DNA of 16,420 nt, from NCBI GenBank assembly GCA_012522615.1, contig JAAYKB010000067.1:1-16420 (forward strand), written 5' to 3'. Within the stretch, counting starts at the first letter, position 1. Every line of letters begins with the position of its first letter. A program made the translations under genes and the position numbers. Origin of the DNA: Clostridiales bacterium. GTDB taxonomy: Bacteria; Bacillota; Clostridia; Oscillospirales; Acutalibacteraceae. The notes under the pieces were generated by a model. The model saw only the letters and a list, made by a program, of their open reading frames with translations. It did no database searches and had not been told where the DNA came from. This document shows positions 1-7,299 of the stretch, one piece after another.

Positions 1-152
1 CCGCCTTTTGCATGCGCTTTTTTGTTTTGAAACGCGCGCCGTTTTATCTAAGGGAAGGGAAATGGGAAAAGAAATCAATGAACGGCGCCGTTTCCGGGGA
101 ACTCCCCGCCCAACTTTTTTATATGCCGAAACAAAAAATCATCCCCCTATCC
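1..152. other. Intergenic sequence with no supported gene
   Basis: I see no supported gene here. Two short overlapping plus-strand reading frames exist, but they run straight into the repeat tract, have no recognisable protein motif and have no convincing ribosome binding site. A small GC-rich hairpin (CGGGG/CCCCG, 95-108) is followed six bases later by a run of T. It could be the end of a transcript entering from outside the window, but this is weak. Confidence 0.4.
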
Positions 153-446
153 CCTGCCTTACCCTCAATCCCCATCGTCCACCCAAAATCTAACCATCTA
201 ACATCTAATGTCTAAAATCTAATATCTAAATTTGTAGGGGCAGATTCCATATCTGCCCGCCTCTCCGTTTTCCTGCCGTTTACCGCCATCCCCCCAATCC
301 CCATCGTCCACCCAAAATCTAACCATCTAACATCTAATGTCTAAAATCTAATATCTAATATCTAACATCTAACATCTAATGTCTAAATTCCAATAAATGC
401 CACATACATGTTAATTATTACCAATCATCACCATTAATTCTTGTGT
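153..446. repeat. TCTAANN heptamer tract within a 64-bp perfect direct repeat
   Basis: Positions 166-229 and 295-358 are identical over 64 bases. Each copy begins CAATCCCCATCG and continues into a run of seven-base units of the form TCTAANN. The second copy is extended by further units to about 387. The 26 bases at 153-178 recur exactly, in inverted orientation, at 15817-15842 near the right end. From about 388 to 446 the sequence is AT-rich and unremarkable. No coding potential is apparent. The tract is probably a dispersed intergenic repeat of this genome, and its function is unknown. Confidence 0.85.
238..258. repeat. GGGCAGAT hairpin, left copy
   Basis: An eight-base-pair perfect stem, GGGCAGAT at 238-245 and ATCTGCCC at 251-258, closes a five-base loop. 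The same stem, loop and flanking G/C occur in inverted orientation at 15866-15886. No T-run follows on either strand, so it does not look like a terminator. It sits between the two 64-bp direct repeats and appears to be part of the same composite repeat. Confidence 0.8.
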
Positions 447-491
447 AAAAGGTAGAACATGGAAAAATAAAAAATTTTTTCAAAATAGTTA

Positions 492-520
492 TTGACATTG
501 AAACAATGGTATGCTATTAT
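492..520 (+). promoter_or_regulatory. Strong sigma-A-type promoter inside the left repeat
   Basis: TTGACA (492-497), a 17-base spacer and TATTAT (515-520), with a TG one base before the -10 (extended -10). Only one base differs from consensus across both boxes. It reads rightward, into the 30-codon frame at 554 and then antisense to the end of the ABC transporter gene. The same promoter is kept in the right-hand copy. Confidence 0.7.
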
Positions 521-553
521 TGCCTTGCAGGCGAAACAAAAGGGGCTTGACGC

Positions 554-646
554 ATGAAAAGCACAAACCCGGGACCTCCGGCTTTGCACCCGCCCTGCCC
601 TTTGCTCCCCCGATTACAATCACACCCAAAACCCGGCCTGTTTTAG
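554..646 (+). other. Candidate 30-codon leader ORF in the left repeat
   Basis: An ATG follows a GGGG-type ribosome binding site (541-545) about 35 bases downstream of the -10 box, and the frame runs 30 codons to TAG. The right-hand repeat carries a frame of exactly the same length, with the same start context and the same last twelve residues (ending in LQSHPKPGLF). The central residues are not conserved, because compensating one-base shifts change the frame between copies. The conserved C-terminal DNA also keeps frames open on the other strand. It may be a leader peptide, a small protein or simply part of a non-coding transcript. Confidence 0.25.
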
Positions 647-788
647 GCAACAAAAAATTTTAAAAATGGGGTTGTCGATGGAGAAACGGGGATGCGTTGC
701 AACATCATTTGCGGCGAAACAAAAAAGGCATGGGCGTATAAAAAGCCCCGGGCACAAACCCTAATTTAATCCCCTATGAAGGCCTAGC

Positions 789-2459
789 CTATACCTTGGC
801 GGCGAGCTGAACAATCTTTCCGTCCCTTACCTCGACGGCCCGGTCGCATACGGCAAGGGCGGCAGGACGGTGGGACACGCAAATACAGGTTTTGTCGGGC
901 AGCGCCCTGAGATTTTTTAAAACCTGCGCCTCGGTTCTTTCATCAAGCGCAGACGTGGCTTCATCAAGCAGGATAATAGGCGCCCCCCGAAGTATCCCTC
1001 TGGCGATTGCAAGACGCTGTATCTGCCCTTCGGACAACCCCAGCCCCCGCTCCCCGAGCATGGTATCCATGCCGTCGGGCAGCTCCCGGATAAAATCGGC
1101 GATCTCGGCTGCCTTTGCCGCCTGCCAGACCATATCATCCGAAACCTCGGAGCAGCCGAATATCATGTTCTGCCGGATTGTTCCCGACAAAAGCATGTTG
1201 CCCTGCGGGACATATGAAAACAGCGGTCTGGTGCCTGTTCCCGCCGGAATCTCCCCCTGTTCGGTATCAAACAGGAGCTGTCCTCCGGTCGGCTCGAGAA
1301 ACCCGAGCAAAAGCCGGAGCAGGGTGCTCTTCCCTATCCCCGAATGTCCGGTCACGGCAACAAACTCGCCCTTTTTGATATACAGCTCGGCGTTTGAAAG
1401 CACCGGCTCATTGTCATACGAAAAGGACAGATTCCGCACGGCGATCCCCTTCATGGAGGAATATATCTCATTTGCCCGTTCGGACGATATGGGGCTTTCC
1501 TCCTCGGGCAGGTCCTCAAGCTCGATAAGCCGTTCGGCCGAGGCAAGCATATTGAAATACTGGGGAGCAAGTCCTGACATATTGCGGAACGGAATCTGGA
1601 TCTGATGGACAATCTGCAAAAAGGCGGTCAGGGTGCCGAAGGTAATAGCCCCGCTTGCCAGCCTCCACGAACCCCACGCAAGGGCTATGTAATAGCTGCC
1701 CGAAAACAGGACATACACCGCGGTGTTTGCCACATTGCTGATTAAGTTGCGGCGCATCTTGTTTTTAAAGTTCTGCTGCTGCAGCTCCTCAAGCCCCTCC
1801 CCCACATGTTTTCGGGCGCCGAAGGACTGAACCATAATCCAGTTTTCCACGCACTCCTGCATAAACGAGCGCTTTTTCCCCTCGGATTCCTGACATGCGC
1901 GGTGTATCTTCTTCATCTTTTTCCCGTATATCCTGCTGAAGGCAAAGACCGACAGCCCGACAGCCGTCAGAATCAGGGTAAAGGTTACGTCCACAATCAG
2001 CATAACCACGATACAGGCCGCCAGCCTTGTAATCATGGAAACCCAGCGTGGAATAATCGATACAACCGCGTTAACCACCACCGAAACATCATTGGTCATG
2101 CGGTTGAGTATGTCGCCCGAATGATAACGGCTGACCCACGGCCACTTCTTCTCATAAAGACGGGCAAACAGATTCTGGTTTATGCGAATCTCCATTTTGC
2201 CGGTAATCTTTACGTTAAGCCTGCTTTGCAGTATGTTCAGCACGGCCTGAAACAGCAGCACGCCGACCAGCCCCGCGCTCTGCCTCCACAGATTGCCGCC
2301 CGTCTCTCCTATCGCGATATCGACGACCCCGCGGGATAGAAGGGCGAACCAAACGGCGCAAAAAGAAATCGTGCCGCTGATAACCGCCAGCAGCAAGATT
2401 CGCAAACCGTCCTTACGGGCGGCCCTGATTATCCACTTTTGCACAGATAGCTTTTTCAT
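789..2459 (-). CDS. ABC transporter, fused permease and ATPase (peptide/multidrug exporter type)
   Basis: This is a full-length half-transporter (556 aa) that would dimerise in the cytoplasmic membrane and use ATP to export a substrate. The N-terminal ~330 residues hold the transmembrane helices, including the first at about 18-42. The nucleotide-binding domain follows, with Walker A GHSGIGKST (371-379, Lys377), a Q-loop in YVPQGN, signature LSEGQ (475-479), Walker B ILLDE (Asp499, Glu500) and the H-loop His530. All catalytic elements are intact. There is no N-terminal C39 peptidase domain, so leader removal would need another protein. The start overlaps the stop of the upstream peptidase gene by four bases (ATGA), which indicates translational coupling. 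As the last gene of the kinase-PqqD-peptidase cassette it is the likely exporter of that pathway's product. The substrate itself cannot be read from the sequence. Confidence 0.93.
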   Translation of the reverse strand: MKKLSVQKWIIRAARKDGLRILLLAVISGTISFCAVWFALLSRGVVDIAIGETGGNLWRQSAGLVGVLLFQAVLNILQSRLNVKITGKMEIRINQNLFARLYEKKWPWVSRYHSGDILNRMTNDVSVVVNAVVSIIPRWVSMITRLAACIVVMLIVDVTFTLILTAVGLSVFAFSRIYGKKMKKIHRACQESEGKKRSFMQECVENWIMVQSFGARKHVGEGLEELQQQNFKNKMRRNLISNVANTAVYVLFSGSYYIALAWGSWRLASGAITFGTLTAFLQIVHQIQIPFRNMSGLAPQYFNMLASAERLIELEDLPEEESPISSERANEIYSSMKGIAVRNLSFSYDNEPVLSNAELYIKKGEFVAVTGHSGIGKSTLLRLLLGFLEPTGGQLLFDTEQGEIPAGTGTRPLFSYVPQGNMLLSGTIRQNMIFGCSEVSDDMVWQAAKAAEIADFIRELPDGMDTMLGERGLGLSEGQIQRLAIARGILRGAPIILLDEATSALDERTEAQVLKNLRALPDKTCICVSHRPAALAVCDRAVEVRDGKIVQLAAKV

Positions 2460-2953
2460 ACCGGACTTTTCCCGCCGCGAAATTTATTTGGCAGTCTATG
2501 TATTCTGAGAAGATACGGGCGATACCTCCGCAGCTTCAGCCAGAGAAAAACCCATAGCCTGTATGCCGCACTGCCGCAGTCAATATATCTTCCTTTTCTG
2601 TATATGCCCTTGACGACCCCGACAATCTGTTCGGGACGGATGCCCTTCTCCAAGGCCACCTGAGCGTCGCCAACCATGGTATACGCGCCGTTTTCGACCC
2701 TTGCAATCCGGTGAAGCACATATTGCCCGCTTTTCCGGATATAAAGCGGAATGTCGCCGGGCTTGAGTTCATTCGGGTCGGCTTTGGTAAGCACCGCCTG
2801 ATCCCGGTTATGTTCAAAGAGCGGCTGCATACTGTTTCCGGTTACGGTAAAGGTGACGTCCAGCCCTTGGGCAAAGCAGTCGTCAATGATGGGCTGCAGA
2901 TCTGCCATAGAAAGGCTCAAAACCTGATTTTCCACGCTTATCCCCAATTCCAA
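2456..2953 (-). CDS. S24/S26 family signal-peptidase-like protein
   Basis: A 165-aa protein of the signal peptidase/LexA-fold type. The catalytic serine motif GNSMQP is at 39-44 (Ser41). A GD pair is at 66-67, and the HRI motif at 81-83 puts His81 where SipW/archaeal-type signal peptidases have their histidine base, so a Ser/His dyad is likely in place of Ser/Lys. A second GD lies at 95-96. No N-terminal membrane anchor is present; residues 128-150 are aromatic and basic and might associate with the membrane. The chosen start is TTG at 2953, seven bases after the pqqD-like stop, with GGATGAG about ten bases upstream. The ATG at codon 16 has no visible binding site but would keep all motifs. 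Proteins like this often sit beside PqqD-like and HprK-like genes, and maturation of a peptide is the likely role. An active-site survey would be needed to exclude a non-proteolytic function. Confidence 0.8.
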   Translation of the reverse strand: MELGISVENQVLSLSMADLQPIIDDCFAQGLDVTFTVTGNSMQPLFEHNRDQAVLTKADPNELKPGDIPLYIRKSGQYVLHRIARVENGAYTMVGDAQVALEKGIRPEQIVGVVKGIYRKGRYIDCGSAAYRLWVFLWLKLRRYRPYLLRIHRLPNKFRGGKSPV

Positions 2954-2960
2954 GTATTAT

Positions 2961-3227
2961 TTACTCATCCAACAGGTTATTGTTGCGAAGTGTCTCCACA
3001 AAGTTCTCGACGTCGCTCACTGCGGTTGCCTCGTCAACCTCAAACTCTTCAAGAAGGCCCTCGACAAGCTCCTGCTGGGTGCAGCCCTTCTCCATCATCT
3101 TCCACAAAAAAGCTGCGGTCGCGTTCAGCTTGATGATTCCCCTCAAATCAACCGTGCGCGCCCCGACAGGCACGACAATGGATTCACCGCCGATTTCCCT
3201 GAGCATGTAGCCATTCTGAATTTTCAT
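2961..3227 (-). CDS. PqqD family peptide-binding protein
   Basis: A small protein of 88 aa, the usual size for PqqD. PqqD-fold proteins (RiPP recognition elements) bind the leader part of a precursor peptide and present it to modifying enzymes. Family features visible here are the N-terminal strand pair (YMLREIGGESIVVPVG), the LN-T-A-AFLW helix near the middle and an acidic C-terminal helix of the type found at the end of PqqD-like proteins. I place the start at the ATG at 3227 because AGGGAG lies seven to eight bases upstream. A longer frame to 3266 has no such site. The start lies inside the 3' end of the kinase gene (44-bp overlap), so the two are probably coupled. The peptide it would bind is not evident in the window. 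Confidence 0.85.
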   Translation of the reverse strand: MKIQNGYMLREIGGESIVVPVGARTVDLRGIIKLNATAAFLWKMMEKGCTQQELVEGLLEEFEVDEATAVSDVENFVETLRNNNLLDE

Positions 3228-4107
3228 TAATACTCCCTCCCAAAATCTCATTGTATGCAGTTTCAACCGCTTGAAAGCTTATATTACATCCCATCTTATA
3301 GACCGGTACCCTTTCGAGAAGAGTTTCCATGGTATCCAGCAGCTTAATGCCCAGGCTTTCGTCGCAGGCGGGACGCGCAACCCCGTTTGCCATATCGAAA
3401 TACGCTTCCGCCGCGCTAATCCGCCGTATGCTGTTTTTCTCCGCCTGCTCGATAAATACGATTGCAACAAGAGGGGCTTTGATATTATTGTTGATGTCGG
3501 TCTTGCCGCTCCATGGGGTGCCGTAAAGATAGGGCTGTCCGCCCTCAAAGCAGACCGCAGGCTTGTCATCGTTAATTATTTCCACATTTTCTCCAAAATA
3601 TTCCTTCCAGAGGCCGGTATGTGTGGATTTCCCCGTCCCCGAAATCGCCGAAAAGGCAATCGCCCTGCCCTTGTATGACAGGGCGGAAGCGTGAAGAACA
3701 AGCCCGCCGGTATAGGCAAGGCGGTTTGAAAACACCATACCTGTGTACATATATTCAAAATCGGTGAGCGAAAAAAACGGATGTCTGCGCGAAGCGCGCT
3801 GGTTTATCTCCACCTGTCTGTATTCAGGGTCATAGGATATGCACGAGTTTATCAAGTTCTCCTTGTTTTTTCCGTAGTAAAAATAGCGCCCGTCCTCTGT
3901 CCTTGAAAGAGTCAAGGTCCCTATCTTGCCGATTTCCTCCCCCTTCGGAAGCTCGACAATATCGCTTATCCTGCTTGTTATTCTCATAAGCGAACCCGTG
4001 TCGCATTCCGATTCATCCGTTATATATGCGGCAAGCCGCCTATCAAAAAATTCAGTGTCATGACATTGGATATCAATAGGTATACCCGCGACCTTAACAA
4101 GCGACAA
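3184..4107 (-). CDS. HPr kinase-like (HprK-related) P-loop kinase
   Basis: A 307-aa protein whose C-terminal half matches the HprK/phosphoenolpyruvate carboxykinase-like kinase fold: HASAL (139-143), P-loop SGTGKST (156-162, Lys160), the acidic pair in NDD (179-181) and GTPWSGK (196-202). The N-terminal ~130 residues are a divergent domain, and the N-terminal domain and signature of true HPr kinase/phosphorylase are not apparent. HprK homologues in biosynthetic clusters, such as the lasso-peptide tailoring kinases, phosphorylate peptide serines, and that is the analogy used here. Start: TTG at 4107, with AGGATG about ten bases upstream. It is the first gene of the cassette, served by a candidate promoter at 4211-4239, and the PqqD-like gene overlaps its 3' end. 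A role in peptide modification is inferred from the neighbours. A regulatory or metabolic kinase is the main alternative. Confidence 0.8.
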   Translation of the reverse strand: MSLVKVAGIPIDIQCHDTEFFDRRLAAYITDESECDTGSLMRITSRISDIVELPKGEEIGKIGTLTLSRTEDGRYFYYGKNKENLINSCISYDPEYRQVEINQRASRRHPFFSLTDFEYMYTGMVFSNRLAYTGGLVLHASALSYKGRAIAFSAISGTGKSTHTGLWKEYFGENVEIINDDKPAVCFEGGQPYLYGTPWSGKTDINNNIKAPLVAIVFIEQAEKNSIRRISAAEAYFDMANGVARPACDESLGIKLLDTMETLLERVPVYKMGCNISFQAVETAYNEILGGSINENSEWLHAQGNRR

Positions 4108-4210
4108 TTTAAATCATCCTATCTCAAACCCGATTTTACAGTCCGAATCTTCTCTCCCGATTCAATATCCGGCGGCCTCAGGCGAAAAAAACCGCTTAAG
4201 ATGCAGAATC

Positions 4211-4239
4211 ATTTTAGCATAATCCGACTAAAGCTGCAA
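4211..4239 (-). promoter_or_regulatory. Candidate promoter for the kinase-PqqD-peptidase-ABC cassette
   Basis: Read on the minus strand: TTGCAG (4239-4234), a 17-base spacer and TAAAAT (4216-4211), with an extended TGC just before the -10. It would give a leader of about 95 bases before the TTG start. A TTGACA further upstream (4292-4297) has no properly spaced -10 and was not preferred. The leader contains short inverted repeats but no riboswitch that I recognise. Confidence 0.45.
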
Positions 4240-4328
4240 TGCTATTTGCTTAAAAATCATTTAATATGCTGTTTGTATAAATCATCATGCCATGTCAATC
4301 ATTATTAAAAACGCATCATATTTTTTTG

Positions 4329-4357
4329 TTTGCATAAAGCGAAAAATGTTATATAAT
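4329..4357 (+). promoter_or_regulatory. Candidate promoter for the type IV pilus operon
   Basis: TTTGCA (4329-4334), a 17-base spacer and a perfect TATAAT (4352-4357). It lies about 85 bases upstream of the chosen pilC start and is in the only intergenic gap before the operon. I looked for a cyclic-di-GMP riboswitch in the leader, as occurs upstream of some clostridial pilus genes, and do not see one. Confidence 0.55.
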
Positions 4358-4443
4358 ATTTTTATAGAATTTATTGCGCCGCTCGATGCTATTTTATGGA
4401 AGTTTCACATTTACAGTACGCTACGATCTGGAGAGTGAGTATT

Positions 4444-5652
4444 TTGCCCGAATTCCGTTATTCCGTTGTTGATTCAAAAGGACAAATCCTGAACGGTGTG
4501 ATCGAGGCGGAGAACCAGGAGGTATGCCGCAAGATTATTGCCCAAAGGGGTCTTTATTGCCTGAGCGTCACTCCGGTTTCCCTCGCCTCCCGCTCGATTA
4601 CCATCGGCGGGAAAAGCAAGGTGAATCTTAAAGAACTGAGCGTATTCTGCAGGCAGTTTTCAACCATGCTTATCTCGGGCATCAGTATAATCAAAAGCCT
4701 TGACATACTCCATGCACAGGCTGAAAACTCGCGTTTTAAGGATATACTGAAAAAGGTGTACGAAAGCGTACAGCGCGGGCAGTCGCTTTCCTCGTCCCTT
4801 GCGTCACAGACCGGCGCCTTTCCCGAGATGATGATAAACATGGTCGAAGCCGGAGAGGCAAGCGGCACTCTGGACAGGGTCATGGAAAGGCTGGCCGACC
4901 ATTTTGAGAAAAACCTGAAAACCCAAAACAAGGTTAAAAACGCGATGATGTATCCGTTGATTCTCGGGATACTGACGGTCTGCGTCGTCATAATCCTTAT
5001 GGTATTCGTACTTCCCATGTTTATAAAGATGTTCAAGACCTCGGGCGCCCCTCTCCCCCTGCCGACAAGAATACTGATTGCATTCAGCGGCTCGCTTACC
5101 GGATACTGGTACATATATCTTATCGCAATCTGCATTATTGCGCTTGTTTGCATGAACATTCTGAAAAGCGAAACCGGCAGGTTGAAGTGGGACAGGTTTA
5201 AAACCCGGATGCCCCTGCTCGGCAAGCTCAATCTTACTATAATAAGCGCCAGGTTTGCCCGCACCCTCTCAACCATGATGCAAAGCGGCATCCCCCTTTT
5301 GAAATCTCTCGAAATCACATCAAAGGTTTTAAACAACAAGTTTTTTGAGAAGTGTGTAAACGAGATTGCCGAGGATATACGGAGGGGCGTCCCCATGTCC
5401 AACTCCATCCGGAAGGCCGATGTTTTTCCGGTGATGCTGACCTCCATGATTTCCATAGGCGAGGAGTCGGGCACGCTGGACGACGTCCTGCTTAAAACCG
5501 CCAATCTCTATGACGAAGAGGCCGACAGCGCCATATCAAAAATGGTGGGTATGCTGGAACCCCTTATGATAATCATAATGGCGCTGGTGGTCGGGTTTAT
5601 CGTGATATCGATTATTATGCCCATGTTCGGCATGATGAAGACCGTGGGTTAA
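4444..5652 (+). CDS. pilC: Type IV pilus inner-membrane platform protein PilC (GspF family)
   Basis: PilC is the polytopic platform that couples the cytoplasmic ATPase to pilin polymerisation. The protein (402 aa from the chosen start) has the usual length and duplicated layout: two GspF repeats with the parallel motifs FCRQFSTMLISGI and FARTLSTMMQSGI, each followed by EAGEASGTLD- or GEESGTLDD-type segments. Membrane segments lie at about 172-195, 222-240 and 372-398. The start is TTG at 4444, because GGAGAGTGAG sits just upstream and the protein then begins PEFRYSVVDSKG, as PilC proteins do. The ATG at 4396 lacks a binding site and adds 16 unrelated residues. It is the first gene of the operon. 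No PilB or PilT ATPase gene precedes it, which is unusual for a clostridial pilus locus. Confidence 0.95.
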   Translation: MPEFRYSVVDSKGQILNGVIEAENQEVCRKIIAQRGLYCLSVTPVSLASRSITIGGKSKVNLKELSVFCRQFSTMLISGISIIKSLDILHAQAENSRFKDILKKVYESVQRGQSLSSSLASQTGAFPEMMINMVEAGEASGTLDRVMERLADHFEKNLKTQNKVKNAMMYPLILGILTVCVVIILMVFVLPMFIKMFKTSGAPLPLPTRILIAFSGSLTGYWYIYLIAICIIALVCMNILKSETGRLKWDRFKTRMPLLGKLNLTIISARFARTLSTMMQSGIPLLKSLEITSKVLNNKFFEKCVNEIAEDIRRGVPMSNSIRKADVFPVMLTSMISIGEESGTLDDVLLKTANLYDEEADSAISKMVGMLEPLMIIIMALVVGFIVISIIMPMFGMMKTVG

Positions 5653-5678
5653 AAAAGGCTTAGAAAGGAACAAAAGCA

Positions 5679-6683
5679 ATGCTATCTATCGATGTAGGCA
5701 GCAAAAAGGTCTGTGTGGTTCAGGGAAGCAGCCGGAACGGAAACGTCACGGTTAGTTCGTGTGCCGAGATTGAGTATGAAAACGAGGTCGTCACAAACGG
5801 CGTCATTTCCGACCGCCCGGCATTGAGCTTTATTATCAATGAAATTATAAAGACAAACCGTATGAAAAGCAAGGCTGCCGTCGTTACGATAAACAGCGGC
5901 GACATTGTTGCACGCGAGTTCACCCTGCCAAACATAAAGTCCTCGAATTTAAAGCTTTTGGTAGTCAATGAAATGTCGCGTATTCTGGGCGAGGACAGCG
6001 GTTATATTATTGACTTTGTCTCCTCCCCGTCAACCGAGGACAATATGCTCTCGATAAAGGCTTATGCCGTCAGAAAAGAGATTGTGGAAAGCTATTATTC
6101 GCTTCTCAAGGAGCTGAAACTCAAGCCGTACGCCTTTGACCTTCACGCCAACGCCATGTCAAAGCTACTGGAGGGCACAACAATCAACGGCAAAAGCTAC
6201 AATGACGATAACGTGATTGTAGCCGACATCGGTTATTCCAAAATCGCCTTCCACGGATTTTCGGCAGGGGTATGCAGGTTCAACCGCACCGAGGTATCGC
6301 TTGTCCAGGAGTTTGTCAGGGAAATCGGCTCTATCTACCGCATCGACGTTACCCAGGAGCAGCTTGCCAAGCTTGACTTTTCCCCCGACTATGAGTTTGA
6401 CAATATAGTCATATCGGACACCTGCAAATATTTTATCTATCGCCTGTCGGAGGAAATTCAGAAATATATCCAGTATATTCTTCTCAACTCGGAAATCAAG
6501 GACGTCGCGCAGGTTATCATCTGCGGCGGCATCGCTTCAATCAAGGGTATCGCCGAGGCCCTTTCAATCTCGCTCAAGATTCCTGTTGAGGTTCTGAGCA
6601 GCGTCGGAAAAGCAACGGTGCCCGAGGGTTGCAGCCTTTCAAAAATATGTAATGCGGCGGGCGCTCTCATCAGGCTGAATTAG
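5679..6683 (+). CDS. pilM: Type IV pilus assembly protein PilM
   Basis: PilM is an actin/FtsA-like cytoplasmic protein that binds the N-terminal tail of PilN and links the platform to the motor. In this 334-aa protein the ASKHA nucleotide-binding elements are visible: phosphate-1 motif LSIDVGSKK at the N terminus, phosphate-2 motif VADIGYSK at 181-188, and the adenosine-side motif ICGGIASIKG at 281-290. Length and order match the family. The ATG follows AAAGGA at good spacing, 26 bases after pilC. The gene order pilM-pilN-pilO is the standard alignment-complex order. The sequence is divergent enough that the homologue in another secretion-type filament is not excluded, but the pilin genes downstream support a pilus. 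Confidence 0.92.
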   Translation: MLSIDVGSKKVCVVQGSSRNGNVTVSSCAEIEYENEVVTNGVISDRPALSFIINEIIKTNRMKSKAAVVTINSGDIVAREFTLPNIKSSNLKLLVVNEMSRILGEDSGYIIDFVSSPSTEDNMLSIKAYAVRKEIVESYYSLLKELKLKPYAFDLHANAMSKLLEGTTINGKSYNDDNVIVADIGYSKIAFHGFSAGVCRFNRTEVSLVQEFVREIGSIYRIDVTQEQLAKLDFSPDYEFDNIVISDTCKYFIYRLSEEIQKYIQYILLNSEIKDVAQVIICGGIASIKGIAEALSISLKIPVEVLSSVGKATVPEGCSLSKICNAAGALIRLN

Positions 6684-6727
6684 TGTAAAATCAAACACGG
6701 AAAAATACAGGGAGGCCAAGTGGGATT

Positions 6728-7297
6728 ATGAAAAGGGATATCAACCTCTTTACAGCATACAAGAACGGCTCTGCGAAGATTGGCGAAAAAAGCAACGCGG
6801 GACTTCTTTTGCTTATTTTAATTTTTATATTTATCATTGCGGCGTCATACGGGGGGCTTGTGATATATCAACGGGATATAGAAGAACGGGCTTCTGTTTT
6901 AAACGCGCAGAACAGAAACGCGGGCAGCGAGCAACGCAAGCTGGAGGTCGCTATCGAAAGGAGCAATCTCCTCGGCATATACAACGACGCCCTGATTGAA
7001 GCAAAAGCAAAATTCGACTCATCGGTTTTTTTAACCAGCGACAAGCTTGATAAAATCGCCGACGCCCTGCCCAAAACCGTGACGGTTGAATCTATGAAGA
7101 TTAATCCGCAAAGCGTCCGGCTTTCATGTATATGCAAAAACCCGCTTGACCCAGCGCAGTTTACAAGGGATCTGAACCTCACACTTTTATTCAGCTCGGT
7201 TACCTATGACGGGGTTGTTTATGACCAGGGAAGAGACGAATATCGGTTTAATATAAACTGCATCTTCAATGAAGCGCAGAAAGGCAGGGCGGATTAA
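6728..7297 (+). CDS. pilN: Type IV pilus assembly protein PilN
   Basis: PilN is a bitopic membrane protein. Its short cytoplasmic tail binds PilM, and its extracytoplasmic part pairs with PilO. The protein (189 aa) starts with the conserved tail motif (K)RDINLF at residues 2-8, has one membrane helix at about 25-47, a coiled-coil stretch after it, and a small alpha/beta domain at the C terminus. The ATG at 6728 is preceded by GGGAGG about twelve bases upstream, which is rather far but is the only fitting site. It is followed by pilO after two bases. Overall similarity to characterised PilN proteins is low, as is normal in the family, so the call rests on the tail motif, topology and position. 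Confidence 0.88.
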   Translation: MKRDINLFTAYKNGSAKIGEKSNAGLLLLILIFIFIIAASYGGLVIYQRDIEERASVLNAQNRNAGSEQRKLEVAIERSNLLGIYNDALIEAKAKFDSSVFLTSDKLDKIADALPKTVTVESMKINPQSVRLSCICKNPLDPAQFTRDLNLTLLFSSVTYDGVVYDQGRDEYRFNINCIFNEAQKGRAD

Positions 7298-7299
7298 CA

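Larger units (their letters stand above)
447..744 (+). repeat. ~300-bp promoter-bearing repeat element, left copy
   Basis: This block is repeated in inverted orientation at 15408-15710. It consists of a nearly identical AT-rich part with a promoter (447-528), a short unit starting GCGAAACAAAAGG with a ribosome-binding-site-like GGGG and an ATG (529-560), a diverged core of 53 bases (561-613), a highly conserved block with about eight differences in 110 bases (614-723), and a second, degenerate copy of the GCGAAACAAAA unit (711-744) whose ATG has been lost. No transposase lies nearby, so I call it a repeat element and not an insertion sequence. Confidence 0.85.

Noticed and set aside
95..125. 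Terminator at the left edge
   Set aside because: The CGGGG/CCCCG stem is short and the T-run starts six bases after it, so support is too weak to call.
166..387. CRISPR array
   Set aside because: The units are seven bases without spacers, and no cas gene is present.
892..1605. 237-codon plus-strand frame
   Set aside because: It lies wholly antisense to the NBD of the ABC transporter, is Ser/Pro-rich, has no motif and no binding site. It is a shadow of the conserved gene.
789..4107. Lasso peptide gene cluster
   Set aside because: The kinase, PqqD-like and ABC genes would fit, but no asparagine-synthetase-like cyclase, transglutaminase-like protease or lasso-type precursor is present.
4358..4443. 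Cyclic-di-GMP riboswitch upstream of pilC
   Set aside because: The leader has only about 80 bases and lacks the conserved GEMM sequence blocks.
4554..5504. 316-codon minus-strand frame
   Set aside because: It is antisense to pilC, whose motifs and membrane segments are intact. The reverse frame has no recognisable domain.
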